Assembly (NCBI GenBank): GCA_012862575.1
Contig: BLSF01000034.1
Span: 131,712 to 195,711 of the forward strand
Length of the DNA: 64,000 bases
DNA from: Parietichytrium sp. I65-24A
Taxonomy: Eukaryota; Sar; Bigyra; Thraustochytrida; Thraustochytriidae
Direction: 5' to 3'
A program made the translations under genes and the position numbers. Below the pieces are notes generated by a model. The model was not told the origin of the DNA. It saw nothing but the letters and a program-made list of their open reading frames with translations, and searched no databases. The stretch's first letter is position 1, and the number at the start of each line of letters is the position of its first letter. Positions 1 through 10,299 of the stretch are shown piece after piece.

Positions 1-468
1 TTCGATGCGGGCTTTGGCTTTTCTTGTGTTGCAGCAGGCGCAAGAGTGACTTCGACATCCTTGATTTCGTCGCGTTGCACGTCATCTTGAATCTCCCCGT
101 CGTCGAATACTACCTTGTACGTTCCATCAGCGTTGACCTTGTCGACCTTTCCTGAGTATGGCTGCTTCCAGCCTGCAATCTGCGCCTTCACACGCGCTCC
201 CACAGGTACATCGCTCGTCTGAGAGTTTGAGGGCTCAGAGAGGACTTCGACAATCTCGTCTTCACTTACGTCCGAGATTCGTTCGCCGTCATCGAATAGA
301 ACCACCAGTGAGCCATCCTCATTCAAAGCCTGGTGTAGAGATCTCTTGGTCAGCACATCCCGCTTCTTGTACGTACTTCAACTATCACATTCAACCTACC
401 TCAACAGATCCAGAGTATGGCTTTTTCCAACCAGCGACTTTCGCCGAGACTCGATCACCGACTCGCAT
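1..468 (-). CDS. Tudor-like repeat protein, 5' part; runs off the left edge
   Basis: Two exons on the minus strand: exon 1 is 468-400 (23 codons from ATG at 468) and exon 2 runs from 329 to the window edge. The 70-base intron (330-399) has a GTAGGT donor, a CTGAC branch-like motif and a CCAG acceptor. Joined, the product carries two copies of a roughly 50-residue module of the form (G)xRVxAxxAGWKxPYSGxVxxxNxDGxxxVxFDDGE. Both copies keep the AGWK, PYSG and FDDGE blocks. This spacing of short beta strands ending in FDDGE resembles Tudor/Agenet-type folds, which bind methylated or charged peptides, often in chromatin proteins. The splice is supported because it restores the second half of the first module exactly; unspliced, exon 1 stops two codons later. 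The linkers are acidic (SEDEIVEVL). The partner and full length are unknown because the 3' end lies outside the window. Confidence 0.72.
330..399 (-). other. spliceosomal intron in the Tudor-like gene
   Basis: Donor GAG|GTAGGT at 399 and acceptor CCAG|GCT at 330 on the minus strand; length 70. A CTGAC branch-like motif lies about 25 bases before the acceptor. Removing it joins PYSGSVE to ALNEDG and so completes a repeat module that matches the next one. Confidence 0.7.
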
Positions 469-1927
469 GGCTGCAAGCTGCAAGCTACGACCACGGCCAC
501 AAGCTGAAACGCAAAGACAGGCAGCCTCTCGCAGTCAATCCCACAGCTCTTCGCGTCCCGCCCGCTGCAAACCCACAGGCAGTACAGAGCAGTCGCAGCA
601 TGCACTGAGAACCCAAGTGTACGCTGACCACGCAGACGTGAAGAGTCTGATCGTCGCGCTCCAACCTTTGGACTTGCGTGCAATGCCAACACTGTGCTTC
701 TCACTGGCAATTGGTCGAGAATGTGCGCGGTCATAAATCTGTGTGAAGGCGCCTGAAGTGTGGAGGACTTGTATGAACCAGGTTACGAGCAAGGCGTTCC
801 GGTTCGCTCCAAGCCGTCGTAGAGGTTTTAAAGTTAAGGCATAGGCTCTCCTTTGGTTTGCTTTCTTCTTTGCTGAAAAACTTGGATGAATCCATCCGCC
901 CATCCGTTCGTAGTCTGTCAGACTCAGAGTCGGAAGTCGTTCATGGCGGAATACTATGAAAATCGAAACCCCTTTGCTCCTTTTGCTCCTTTTGATCGAT
1001 TGTTTTTCGTTGATTTTGAATCTGAATTGAAAACAAACGAAATGCTTTTCGCGTCCAAGTAAGTTTTCACACTTCCGTCGAAGCACATTGGTCGTGCGCT
1101 CTCTCTCTCTCTCCGCCTTTCCATTGAATGAAATAAATCTCAGTTTGCATTGTTTGCATTGCAATATTGCACATGCTTCGACATCCTACTAATTCCGCCA
1201 AACCTCTACTACCCCTCGGAGAAAAAAGACGTTACGAACAAAAGGAGCCTTTCGTTGTTCGTCCAACCCCCCAAACAACAAACATCCAAAAACATCCAAA
1301 ACACAAAAATTCCCTTGAAAAATCCGGAAAAATTCGGAAATAAATCCACAGCGAATTCCAACGAACCCCAACGAACTCTGCCAAAGATACGCTTTGGTCG
1401 CTCAGTGTCTCTCACACTTGTCCCTGACATCGCAGAAAGTGTCCGCGTACGGCACTAGGCGCAGGTTAAAATAAACATTAGCGAAGAGCTGCGGGGGCCT
1501 GTCGCTGGTTAGTCGGCTGAGAGCGGCGCGGTGGACTAGCTAGCCTTCCGTCGGAAAGTAAAAAAGGTAAGAAAAAGATTGGCGATGATGATGATGATGA
1601 TGCGTGAAGCTCGGAAGGATGCGAAGAGGAAAAGGAGAGATATTGCAAATGGGAAACAGCAACAATGGCAACAACAATGTCAACAATGGCAACAATGGCA
1701 ACGCCGTGATGTGGTGGCGATCATGTGAATGTTCGTTTGCTTTGTACTTTGTATGTGGTGAGATGGTGGGATGGGTAAACGTCAGCATACGGAATACGGA
1801 GAATTTTGTTGTTGTTGGTGGCGGTATAAAAATGTAGTGGGGATCGTTGAGGATTGTGGAATAAAGAAAAGGGCGATGGTGATCTAACGACGGTGTACTT
1901 GTGGAATTGCGATTAGGAAGAGGAAAA
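469..1927. other. intergenic region, divergent promoter area
   Basis: Lies between the start of the Tudor-like gene (-) and the AP-4 epsilon gene (+), so it should hold both promoters. It contains a CT run near 1098-1116, repeated TTTGCTCC near 971-990, GATGAT repeats near 1582-1602 and AACAATGGC repeats near 1659-1705. The bases before the AP-4 start are purine-rich (GGAAGAGGAAAAATG). No convincing gene was seen; the open frames here lack codon bias or recognisable motifs. Confidence 0.6.
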
Positions 1928-4900
1928 ATGTCAGGCTCGCATTTGTCCAAGGACTTTTTTGACCTGGTGAAAGCGATTGGAGAGTCCAAGAGCAAGCAGG
2001 AGGAGGATCGTATTATCACGAATGAGGTCAAAGTGCTCAAGCAGCGGTTCCAGGAGAAAAATCTGAGCAAGAAGGTGATCAAGGAGAGCTTGGTGCGGCT
2101 CATCTACGTGGAGATGCTTGGGCACGATGCATCGTTTGCATATGTGCATGCTATCCAGCTCACAGCTGCTGGCGACCTCATGCAGAAGAAGACTGGGTAC
2201 TTGTGTGCAGCGCTGACTCTGAGTCCCGAGCACGAATTTCGGTTTATGCTCGTAAATCAGCTGCAGCGCGACCTTAGCTCTGCTAACATCTTGGAGGTGT
2301 CAACGGCGCTCATCGCCCTTTCCAAGCTCATCACCACAGAGATGATACCCGCGCTTCTACCGTCCGTGCAAAAGCTGATCTCGCATGAGCAGAGCTCTAT
2401 CCGCAAAAAGGCAGTTTTGGCCCTTTTCCGTATTTATGAGCTGGACTCAGGAGCGATGGATCATCTTTTGGATAGTTTCCGCCGCGTGCTGTGCGACAAA
2501 GACCCGTCTGTGATGGGAGCATCGCTCAGCATGCTTCACGAGCTTGCAAAGCGCAACCCACAGTCGCAGAAGGACCTTGTTGCCTCTTACGTCTCTATTC
2601 TCAAACAGATCGTGGAGCATCGGCTTCCGAAAGACTTTGACTATCACCGTATTCCTGCACCATGGATACAAATCAAGCTGTTGAAAATATTGGCCGTCCT
2701 CGGCCAGAACGACCAGCACACAAGCGAGGGAATGTACGAGGTCATCCACGAGTGCATGAAGCGGTCCAACACTGGGATATATGTGGGCTATGCAATTATA
2801 TACGAGTGCGTGAGGACAGTGACGACAATCTATCCCAACCCAGTATTGCTCGACGCTGCTGCCGGGGCAATTGCTCGTTTCATACAAAGTGATAGTCACA
2901 ACCTCAAGTATCTTGGTGTGACCGGTTTAGCAGCAATTGTGCGGGACCATCCGCGTTACGCGGCCGAGCACCAAATGATAGTCTTAGATTGTCTTGAGGA
3001 CCCGGACGAGACGCTCAAAAGAAAAACTCTGGACTTGCTTTATCGCATGACCAATCCAGTGAATGCAGAGGTGGTCGTAGACAAGCTGGTCTACTTTTTG
3101 AAGGACGCTGTAGACAAGTTCCTTCGTAAAGACCTTGTCACCCGCATATGCCAGCTGGCCGAACGATTTGCCCCAAGCAACATTTGGTACGTCCGCACGA
3201 TTGCAAAGGTGTTTGAGCTTGGTGGCGACCTCGTGGAAGCGGAGGTCGCACATAATCTGTTGCGGCTTCTTGCGGAAGGCGTCGGGGAAGACGAGGCTGG
3301 CGAGACAGATGAGGATCCTGACGACGCCATGCGGCGAGAGGCATGCGAAATTTTCTATGATCTCTTTGAGAAGTCCCATTTACCAGATATTCTCCTCAAG
3401 GTAATCTTTTGGACGCTTGGCGAGTACGCATACCTTCTCGGAGCCGAAACCGTTCCTGATGTTCTCGAGATAGTGTGCGAAGCTGCGGGAAGGCAAGGGA
3501 TGGGGTATGCAACTCGTGGCTATGGTGTCAGCGCTGCAATGAAGATGTGCGCTCAAATTGGTAGGCTATCACCTGAGGCGGCAGACCTTATTGACAAGTA
3601 CAGTTCCTCTTTAGACGTTGATCTCCAGCAAAAGTGTTACGAGTTCCGGGAAGTGGCCCGGAATCTGCCTCTGATGCAGAGTGTACTGCCTGTGGACGCA
3701 TCTTGCGAAGACTTGAGCGAGCCGGACTTTTCCTTCTTAGACGCTTATGTTGACCAGGCTAAAGCAAATGGAGCAACAGACTACTCGCCTCCTTCGCAAG
3801 CAGAGAACGACACCTACGAATACGATGATGATGATTTGGAGGAGCGTGCGCAAAAGTCGAAAGCGGAGCCTACCTTGAAATATGACGCTTACGAGAAGCC
3901 TGCTCCTCCTCCAACTACTTTTGCACATACTCCTGAGCCAGCCCTCGACTACAGCGCAAATGGGGCGACTGGCGCATCGGCTTCTGCAGGGAATGGATTT
4001 GCAGGGCTCAAGCCCCAAAATTCATCAGGCTTGAACCTGAGCGGTGTGAAGACGGTGTGGGGATCCCAAGGCTATGGTGGTGGTCCTGTCAGCCAGCCAC
4101 CGCAGCCCAAGCAGGTCGTGTCTTCCAACCCTTACGAATTGAGCTCTGCGAATGATGTGCCAACTGCATATGCCGAAGCAGAAGCTTATTCCATTCCAGC
4201 GGAGCCAGAACCTCCAAAACCAGCCCCGCAGTCCACGCCTCCGCGCCCAAAAAAACTTAGTGAGCGCGAGAGAATGGCCGCAGCTCTATTTGGTGGTGTC
4301 GGAGGTGATGTCTCGCCTCAATCCGCTTCCTCCGGTGGTGGCGCTCGGGCCGGGGGAGCGCGCCGGCCGAGTCCGAATGTCGGGGTGAAGACAAATGTGC
4401 CTCCCCCGGAAGCAACGCCAAAGTCGCCAGTAAACTTGCTGGACTTTGACGACTCTCCAAGTGCGCCTGCTGCACAGAGCGCCGCCGGTGGATCTTCGTC
4501 GGGGGCTGGGGCTAGTCAGAGCGACTTTGATCTCCTTGGAGGGTTCGCAGAACCAAGCAATCCGACTCAGCCTGAACCGAAGTCATTCACTGATGACTTT
4601 GACTTGCTCGGCGTCGGAAGCTCGAGTCACGCTTCTTCCACTCCTCCCCCGCCGCCGTTCCAAGGAACCAAAATCTCCACGCAAGAATTCGGTCAAAAGT
4701 GGGTGACTTCCCCCGCTGAGCGAAGGGTTGCTCTTTCAATAAGTGGCGTGCAGTCCATTCACGACATCGTGTCAGCAATTGAAGGCAGACTAGGCCTCGC
4801 CGCTGTAGAGACTATTCAGCAAACGGAGGAAGCCATTTTCGCAGGGTTGAATGATTCACAGTCCGTGGTACTCCTTCATGCCAAACGACGCAAAAGCCCT

Positions 4901-4984
4901 CCTGGAGCGGACGTCATCATTCATGCTTCCTCTGACAGCATCTTGGCACCAGTCGAGCAGCACTGCAAGAGCCTTTTCTTCTAA
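1928..4984 (+). CDS. AP4E1: AP-4 complex subunit epsilon
   Basis: Large subunit of the AP-4 adaptor, which sorts cargo at the trans-Golgi network. Length 1018 residues. The start is the ATG at 1928 (MSGSHLSKDFFDLVKAIGES), because the frame upstream has no ATG. The N-terminal motif FFDLVKAIGESKSKQEEDRI is characteristic of AP-4 epsilon rather than gamma or alpha. Residues about 20-590 form the adaptin alpha-solenoid trunk. Residues about 620-900 are a low-complexity hinge rich in Pro, Ser, Ala and Gly, with three acidic-hydrophobic motifs: LLDFD at 837-841, DFDLL at 866-870 and DFDLL at 890-894. The last 110 residues are a compact ear-like domain. LLDFD fits the clathrin-box pattern, which is odd because animal AP-4 is a non-clathrin coat. 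No intron was seen. Other AP-4 subunits are not in the window. Confidence 0.9.
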   Translation: MSGSHLSKDFFDLVKAIGESKSKQEEDRIITNEVKVLKQRFQEKNLSKKVIKESLVRLIYVEMLGHDASFAYVHAIQLTAAGDLMQKKTGYLCAALTLSPEHEFRFMLVNQLQRDLSSANILEVSTALIALSKLITTEMIPALLPSVQKLISHEQSSIRKKAVLALFRIYELDSGAMDHLLDSFRRVLCDKDPSVMGASLSMLHELAKRNPQSQKDLVASYVSILKQIVEHRLPKDFDYHRIPAPWIQIKLLKILAVLGQNDQHTSEGMYEVIHECMKRSNTGIYVGYAIIYECVRTVTTIYPNPVLLDAAAGAIARFIQSDSHNLKYLGVTGLAAIVRDHPRYAAEHQMIVLDCLEDPDETLKRKTLDLLYRMTNPVNAEVVVDKLVYFLKDAVDKFLRKDLVTRICQLAERFAPSNIWYVRTIAKVFELGGDLVEAEVAHNLLRLLAEGVGEDEAGETDEDPDDAMRREACEIFYDLFEKSHLPDILLKVIFWTLGEYAYLLGAETVPDVLEIVCEAAGRQGMGYATRGYGVSAAMKMCAQIGRLSPEAADLIDKYSSSLDVDLQQKCYEFREVARNLPLMQSVLPVDASCEDLSEPDFSFLDAYVDQAKANGATDYSPPSQAENDTYEYDDDDLEERAQKSKAEPTLKYDAYEKPAPPPTTFAHTPEPALDYSANGATGASASAGNGFAGLKPQNSSGLNLSGVKTVWGSQGYGGGPVSQPPQPKQVVSSNPYELSSANDVPTAYAEAEAYSIPAEPEPPKPAPQSTPPRPKKLSERERMAAALFGGVGGDVSPQSASSGGGARAGGARRPSPNVGVKTNVPPPEATPKSPVNLLDFDDSPSAPAAQSAAGGSSSGAGASQSDFDLLGGFAEPSNPTQPEPKSFTDDFDLLGVGSSSHASSTPPPPPFQGTKISTQEFGQKWVTSPAERRVALSISGVQSIHDIVSAIEGRLGLAAVETIQQTEEAIFAGLNDSQSVVLLHAKRRKSPPGADVIIHASSDSILAPVEQHCKSLFF

Positions 4985-5632
4985 CAGTCACAATCGTGCC
5001 ACGAGCCATTCTTCCCCGAACTTGACTCGCAGAATCACCCTGCCTGAGCTAACAACTAACTCACTAACTTGCCGGATTTTAGGTTTCCAACTTTTACATT
5101 CTTTTGATCAATGATTCCTGGTTTTGGTCTTGCCGGCAAGCCGAAGGGCTGTGGAGCAAGCGTCTATAGCGCACACTCTTGACTGTCTTTTTGATGACTG
5201 TCGGCGAGAAAGCAAGCAAATTTCGAGTTTTCCATGTCATGTGGTGTGGCGTTCTATTTCCATTCCATGTCTAAAACATCGTCAAAAAACATCCCTTCGA
5301 AAACCGGCTAGACATCTCTTCAGAATTCAGAATTCAGAATGCAGTGCATGTCAGTGCTAACGATTTTCGCACCTGGACTTCTCCCATCTATCTGAAACTC
5401 TGTTCAGACAAACTCCTCTACCTTTTAAACTAGCCAAGTGCTAATCATGTTTACTCTCTTTCATTTGAAGAGAGTCTGACCAGTTCGACCAGTCCCAACC
5501 GAAACTCTGTGGCGTTTCCCACAGTGGAGAAAAAAGTGTACGCGCTCGTGTGTCCCCAGCGGGACTCCCAACCGGCGGGTAGCAATAGCCGCATTTATCT
5601 AGTCAGCGCTTAGTCTGCCCCCAGGTCGGCCG
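4985..5632. other. intergenic region, 3' end of AP-4 epsilon and upstream of the next gene
   Basis: Holds the AP-4 epsilon 3' untranslated region and the promoter of the next gene, both on the plus strand. A short CAGAATT repeat lies at 5319-5343. No gene or RNA was recognised. Confidence 0.6.
5319..5343. repeat. short CAGAATT tandem repeat
   Basis: About three and a half copies of a 7-base unit (TTCAGAA). A similar run occurs at 40944-40965 in another gap. Confidence 0.7.
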
Positions 5633-7801
5633 ATGGGCGACCAGCGTCTGCCGCTCATGGGGGAGCGCGCGGGGACGACGAACGGCGGCGAGAAATCTCG
5701 CAGCGAAAATCGGCGGTCGATGTGCGCGAGGTGGTCAGCGGTCTTGTCCCTAGGCGTAGTGCTAATTGCTGCGTGGCTAGTGTTCCAGGCATTCGCGGCG
5801 TCTGGAGGGAGTGGTACGGAGAACAAGGGAGAGACATCTTTGTTTAGAAACCGGGGGAAAGATGGAGCGAAATCCAATGTGAAATTGGATGTGAGCGCGG
5901 GGACAAACTCGGTGATGATGATGGAAATGAGCGGTACTGGCAAGAGAGACCGGATTGAAGATCAAAAGAACAGTGAGAATGGTGAGAATGGTGAGAATGT
6001 GGCAGATTGGCATTCTCGAGACAGGGGAAATGTGGAAGGAAGTTCGAAGAATGTGGTGGATGTTGGTGGCGTGGATGAGGAGAAGTGGACTATCCGCGGC
6101 AGCGGAGATAGAAAGAGCGGCACTCCGGTGCTGAGAGATGTGTTGCTCCGCTCAATGTCAGGGGTGTTCGAATCGTCCAGTAATGCGAAGAGGTCTGCAG
6201 CTAATTGTGGGTCACCCAGAACGGCTGGTGTGCCTCGAGACATGGCGCAAGAATACGGGCTGGATAGGTGCGAGAAGGAGCATGGAGTTGGGAGCGATTA
6301 CGAGCTTGCCAATGTGGCTCATGGTAAAGTTCAGAAACGAAGAAGTAGGTGGGCGCTGGCGGACAAAGCTCGGACCGAGCAATGCGGCGGATTTGACGAT
6401 TATGTGAACGTTCCGTCGTCCTCGGAGACAAACTGGACTTATTTTAAAAGTGGTCACTACTATTACAGCACTTCTGGGGAGGCAAAGCTGAAGGGCAAGG
6501 GCAGTAAAAGGCCCATGCAAAGGAGTGTCTGCACTGCTAAGCATCCTACTCGGGAGAACACAAAGATTGCGATTGAAAGGCTTGGCCCTTTTATGACTAC
6601 GGGCGGATATGACTGGAGTATGTTGGATCAAGGTATCTTGAATATCGCCAACCTGGATAGCGTATTTTTCGGAAAAAACGTGTCAGTAGTAGGAGGAATG
6701 ATGGCCCCAGTGTTCAGAAATGGGACGGTAGTGGGATTTCCGCCATTGCACATCCACCACGCTCATCTATTTCCGTACGGAACCATGGAAGAGCGTGAAG
6801 CAAAAATCCGAGGCTCCGATCGCGACTCTCATGATGTCATAATCCAGGCACACGGAGATTCCGAGTGTTTTGAGGACGAAGGGGGAATCTCGTGTCTCTG
6901 GAATGAGCTGGATGAAGGATACGGCTTTATCGTGAACGAGCCGATTCAGGCTTTCAATGCAAACTTTGAGGTAAACGATCTTCGTCCAATGGGCAGCGAA
7001 GTTCTGGAATGGTATTTCGAAATATCCATCATGTATACTGAGGAGCTGCCAGAACAGAAGGCCACGTATGTTGGCATCAACAACCCTTGCTTTGGCCCTG
7101 GACCTTGCACATACATGATTTCCGTGGACGCCAACCACGCCGTCAACTGGTTCGAGTACGAGCACAAACATTTGGGCAGTGGCAAAATGAAGAATTTCCT
7201 AATTCATACGCACCAAACGGTTGCAGATTCTGTGTTTGTCATAAAAGGGAAAAATGTCTTCAAGGCGGTGGATCCGTATCGGGGAGAGCAATATCTTCCG
7301 ATGTATTTAGACTGTATGAAGCAAAGCAAGTCCCTCGAAGAAGCGAAACAAGAGATTCTCGAGATTGCTCTCGGAGCACTTGGACCAGATGGCGAAAAGC
7401 CAAAGCTGATCTGCGAGATGACGAAACCTGGGCTTCTTGTGGAGTGCGAGAATGGTGAGAGCTCCGATTGCCATGCGTATGACAAGCGGGCTCCACTGAA
7501 CTGTGTAGCAGAAGAGGAGCTCGTTGAGGGGGATCGTCTCTTCGTTCTGGCTTTTAACACCATTCATCACAACAAAAAGACTGTGAGGAATGAACTCTTC
7601 AAGCGGAATAACCCGTTCTCGGAGTTTTTCGCGATGTACCAGCACACAATTTTGAGATTTGAGTTCATCACTGACAACTTTGAGGACTACGCGCCGCCGA
7701 GTTACTTTTATTATGCTGATGCACCTGAGACCGAGAAGGATATATACGTGGAAAATCTATTCGATGATTTCGTCTGCAACGACACGCTGTCTTTCTTGTA
7801 G
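5633..7801 (+). CDS. type II membrane protein resembling copper-dependent monooxygenases (PHM/DBH-like)
   Basis: 722 residues; ATG at 5633. A basic N-terminal tail is followed by one hydrophobic segment (about 35-56), giving a type II signal anchor with a large lumenal or extracellular part. Residues about 60-300 are polar, low-complexity and poorly conserved in appearance. From about 310 the order of motifs parallels the catalytic core of peptidylglycine and dopamine monooxygenases: a His cluster HIHHAHLF at 373-380 (compare HHMLLF), a segment ending in GYGF, HTH at 525-527 (compare the HTH of the CuM site), EGDRLF, and FFAMYQ with Met668 near the expected CuM methionine. The strand that normally supplies a third CuH histidine (VHY) reads SIMY here. 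This was judged by eye; no profile search was run. Substrate unknown. It could instead be an inactive relative. Confidence 0.5.
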   Translation: MGDQRLPLMGERAGTTNGGEKSRSENRRSMCARWSAVLSLGVVLIAAWLVFQAFAASGGSGTENKGETSLFRNRGKDGAKSNVKLDVSAGTNSVMMMEMSGTGKRDRIEDQKNSENGENGENVADWHSRDRGNVEGSSKNVVDVGGVDEEKWTIRGSGDRKSGTPVLRDVLLRSMSGVFESSSNAKRSAANCGSPRTAGVPRDMAQEYGLDRCEKEHGVGSDYELANVAHGKVQKRRSRWALADKARTEQCGGFDDYVNVPSSSETNWTYFKSGHYYYSTSGEAKLKGKGSKRPMQRSVCTAKHPTRENTKIAIERLGPFMTTGGYDWSMLDQGILNIANLDSVFFGKNVSVVGGMMAPVFRNGTVVGFPPLHIHHAHLFPYGTMEEREAKIRGSDRDSHDVIIQAHGDSECFEDEGGISCLWNELDEGYGFIVNEPIQAFNANFEVNDLRPMGSEVLEWYFEISIMYTEELPEQKATYVGINNPCFGPGPCTYMISVDANHAVNWFEYEHKHLGSGKMKNFLIHTHQTVADSVFVIKGKNVFKAVDPYRGEQYLPMYLDCMKQSKSLEEAKQEILEIALGALGPDGEKPKLICEMTKPGLLVECENGESSDCHAYDKRAPLNCVAEEELVEGDRLFVLAFNTIHHNKKTVRNELFKRNNPFSEFFAMYQHTILRFEFITDNFEDYAPPSYFYYADAPETEKDIYVENLFDDFVCNDTLSFL

Positions 7802-10299
7802 CCCGAATGAAGATTGTCAATGTTCCACCATCTCGATGCGAAGAAAAAAAAAACACCACCCGGCTCAATTCTCGAGAGGCATCGGTTCCCTCACGCTGGC
7901 ACCCCGAGCCCGGTTCCCAATTCTAGCAAACTGCTACGCGCCATCTGAGTGAGAATTCGATCTGCACGACCTATAGCCGACGGCGAGCTTATGGTAATGG
8001 ATAGGAGGGGGTACCTCCGGGGTGAAGCTTTTGGAGTGGATTCGTCACATCGCATTATGTCGCTCCGAGAGCGTTGTCCGAGCGAAAGACGCACATGACA
8101 CTTCAGTCTGTCATCTGTTAGAGCCTCGGAGTCGGTCGGAACGCATGCCACCTTCTCGCAGATGCCGACGTGCTCAAACCAGTTCGCAAAGATCTCGAAA
8201 GACACGTGCCTGTAGTCCATCGTCCCTGTCACCTCTCGCCGGCGGTCCGATGAGGAGTCGGTGGAGAGAAAGCCAGGCGATCGATGTCAAGAGGCCATCT
8301 TCCCGTAGCCCCTCGCTAGCCCTTGTAGTCGACTCGACCCTTCAGGACTTGGAGCATTGCACGCATTGCGCGCATTACAGCAGCCACATGCATCGCACGA
8401 TCTGACTCCCGGGAGCTGCACGAGCCCTAACTCGGCGCCCCTCGTTCGTTGCAGTCGAAGCTAACTGACTGCAATGCAAATCCAAGCGATGTTTTTTAAT
8501 TACTGTCAGTCAATCTGAATTTCGATCATTGTTCAATTGAATGTTCATTCACATTGAAAACATTGAAAACATTGTTCCTGTTCAAAAACATTGCGAAAAC
8601 GATCAATCAAATTTGAGAGCTCTTTTGTCCGAGTCGTTGCTACGCTGGAAAGTATCGAAGCACTAAGAGGCAAGTTTTTATGACCTTTTTTGTCCGTGCC
8701 TGGAACTCCAGGGACTCTCACAAGAGAGAGGAAAAGGAGAAAACGAAAAAAACAAATCACATCTACTATAAGCTTAGTAGTGAGTAGCGGTGGCCACGAA
8801 AGAAAAAGAGACGTTGGTACCGGTAAAGAATATTAGCTGCAGTATACTGCACACTACTGGTTGGCGGTTGGTCTGAGTGAGCAAGCTTTCTCAGCTTTCA
8901 ATCTTTCAATTGAATTGATGAAAAATAAATATAATTTCTTTCTTTCTTTGTTTTCATCGTTCTTTTCTCCTTCTTGTTGTTTTGCTGGATTAGTCGACTG
9001 CGAAAAGAGCACCAAGAAAATAAGAAATAAAGGCTTCTTCATTCAATATTTTCCTTACAGAATTCAACTTGTCCCGGTTGACATGTGGATGGGTGGCCGG
9101 TGAGGAGGGACACGGGAGGGTTGGGACAACGAACGACTTTTCCCTTTGTTCAAGTTCCGTGCTGGACTTGCTGGGCGAGCGTTGTGATAATGATAATGAG
9201 AATATGAGTAGCTTGGATGGTGGAAGTTTGTTTGTGTTTATCTTGTCCATCCAACATTCATCCGTCCCCTCATGATATCTCACTGTCAGTGACTTGCGAT
9301 AAATTGTACCACTCCAGCGGCGGCTTTTTCACTGGAGCTTATTATCATTATTGGTTATTTATATACAGAATGCAAAACACAGAACAGGAAAAAACGAGTT
9401 ATGGCCCGCCCTGCCCGCCCTGCCTTTACGGTGACCGACGTGGGTCTCTTTGTTGTCGTGACTCAGGCGGCATTGGAGGTACTGGTTTTAATAAAGAACA
9501 CTCTGCCGCAGAGGTCGTGCGGTTGAGTGGTGCGTGGCAATGACTTAGTTGTCCGGCCAATGACCGTTCACTATCGCTTGAAGGAAAGGAAAGCTAGGTT
9601 GGAACGAGCTTCACGACCCCACCCGCTTCCTAGGCTAGAGCCGCTTTGCGAGAGCTTGTATTATTATTATTCGCTAAGCGTTGTTCGAGAAACGCAGTCA
9701 GGAAAACATCAAGGTGCTGTTCTTACTCTCCGGTCGATCGCTATGCAGCTCTTTGGAAGATAAAAGCTAGATCCCAATCATTTCTCTTCTGAGTGTAATG
9801 CGTGTGTCAAACTCAGAGACCTTTTGAAGCTCGCGTCGGGGCGAGAGTCACGGCGTAGGTGCCGGTACCTCTCTCTCTCTCACTCTCGCGCTGGTGACGT
9901 CCGAGTCTGTGTGCCGGGCCAAAAGTACTTGTTGGTCCAACCCCAAATTGGGTCGGCAAAGGCTTGCGAGATTCGAAGGAATTAGTTCGGATTCTGCGAC
10001 TGTACACTCTGACTGTGAGCTCTGAAAGCCTCATCCATTCAGCAATCCGCCTCTGGACTTCCGGCCTTCCATTCCTCTCGAGGACAGTACTCGGACAATT
10101 TCACGGTCTACGCCATTCTTCGTTCACCGATCAACTCGTCCTGGAACCAAACAAACGTGCATTTACACGTCAGTCTCGCGCAAGCTGAGCGCGAAACTCT
10201 TTCCCTGTCAGGCTGCTTTCCGGTCTATCGTTTACTCGCTCGCGTTGGCATCTAGGTCGTTGTTTGTCGCGCACGACCAGGTTTGGGTAAGGTGGGAGA
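7802..10299. other. long intergenic region
   Basis: 2.5 kb between two plus-strand genes. A minus-strand frame from an ATG near 8220 down to 7891 (about 110 codons) has a protein-like composition but no recognised motif and no clear context, so it is not called as a gene. CATTGAA/TTCAATG words cluster near 8535-8590, a TTA/ATT run sits near 9659-9672 and a CT run near 9868-9890. No RNA gene was recognised. Confidence 0.5.

Noticed and set aside
535-1164. Minus-strand frame of about 209 codons
   Set aside because: Begins at a non-ATG codon, is Arg/Ser-rich, has no motif, and overlaps the divergent promoter area.
1540-2103. Minus-strand frame over the AP-4 epsilon start
   Set aside because: Composition follows repeats and the AP-4 epsilon reading frame on the other strand; no independent support.
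7891-8220. Minus-strand frame of about 110 codons
   Set aside because: Protein-like composition, but no motif, no neighbour support and an overlapping frame of similar size on the other strand. Kept only as a note.
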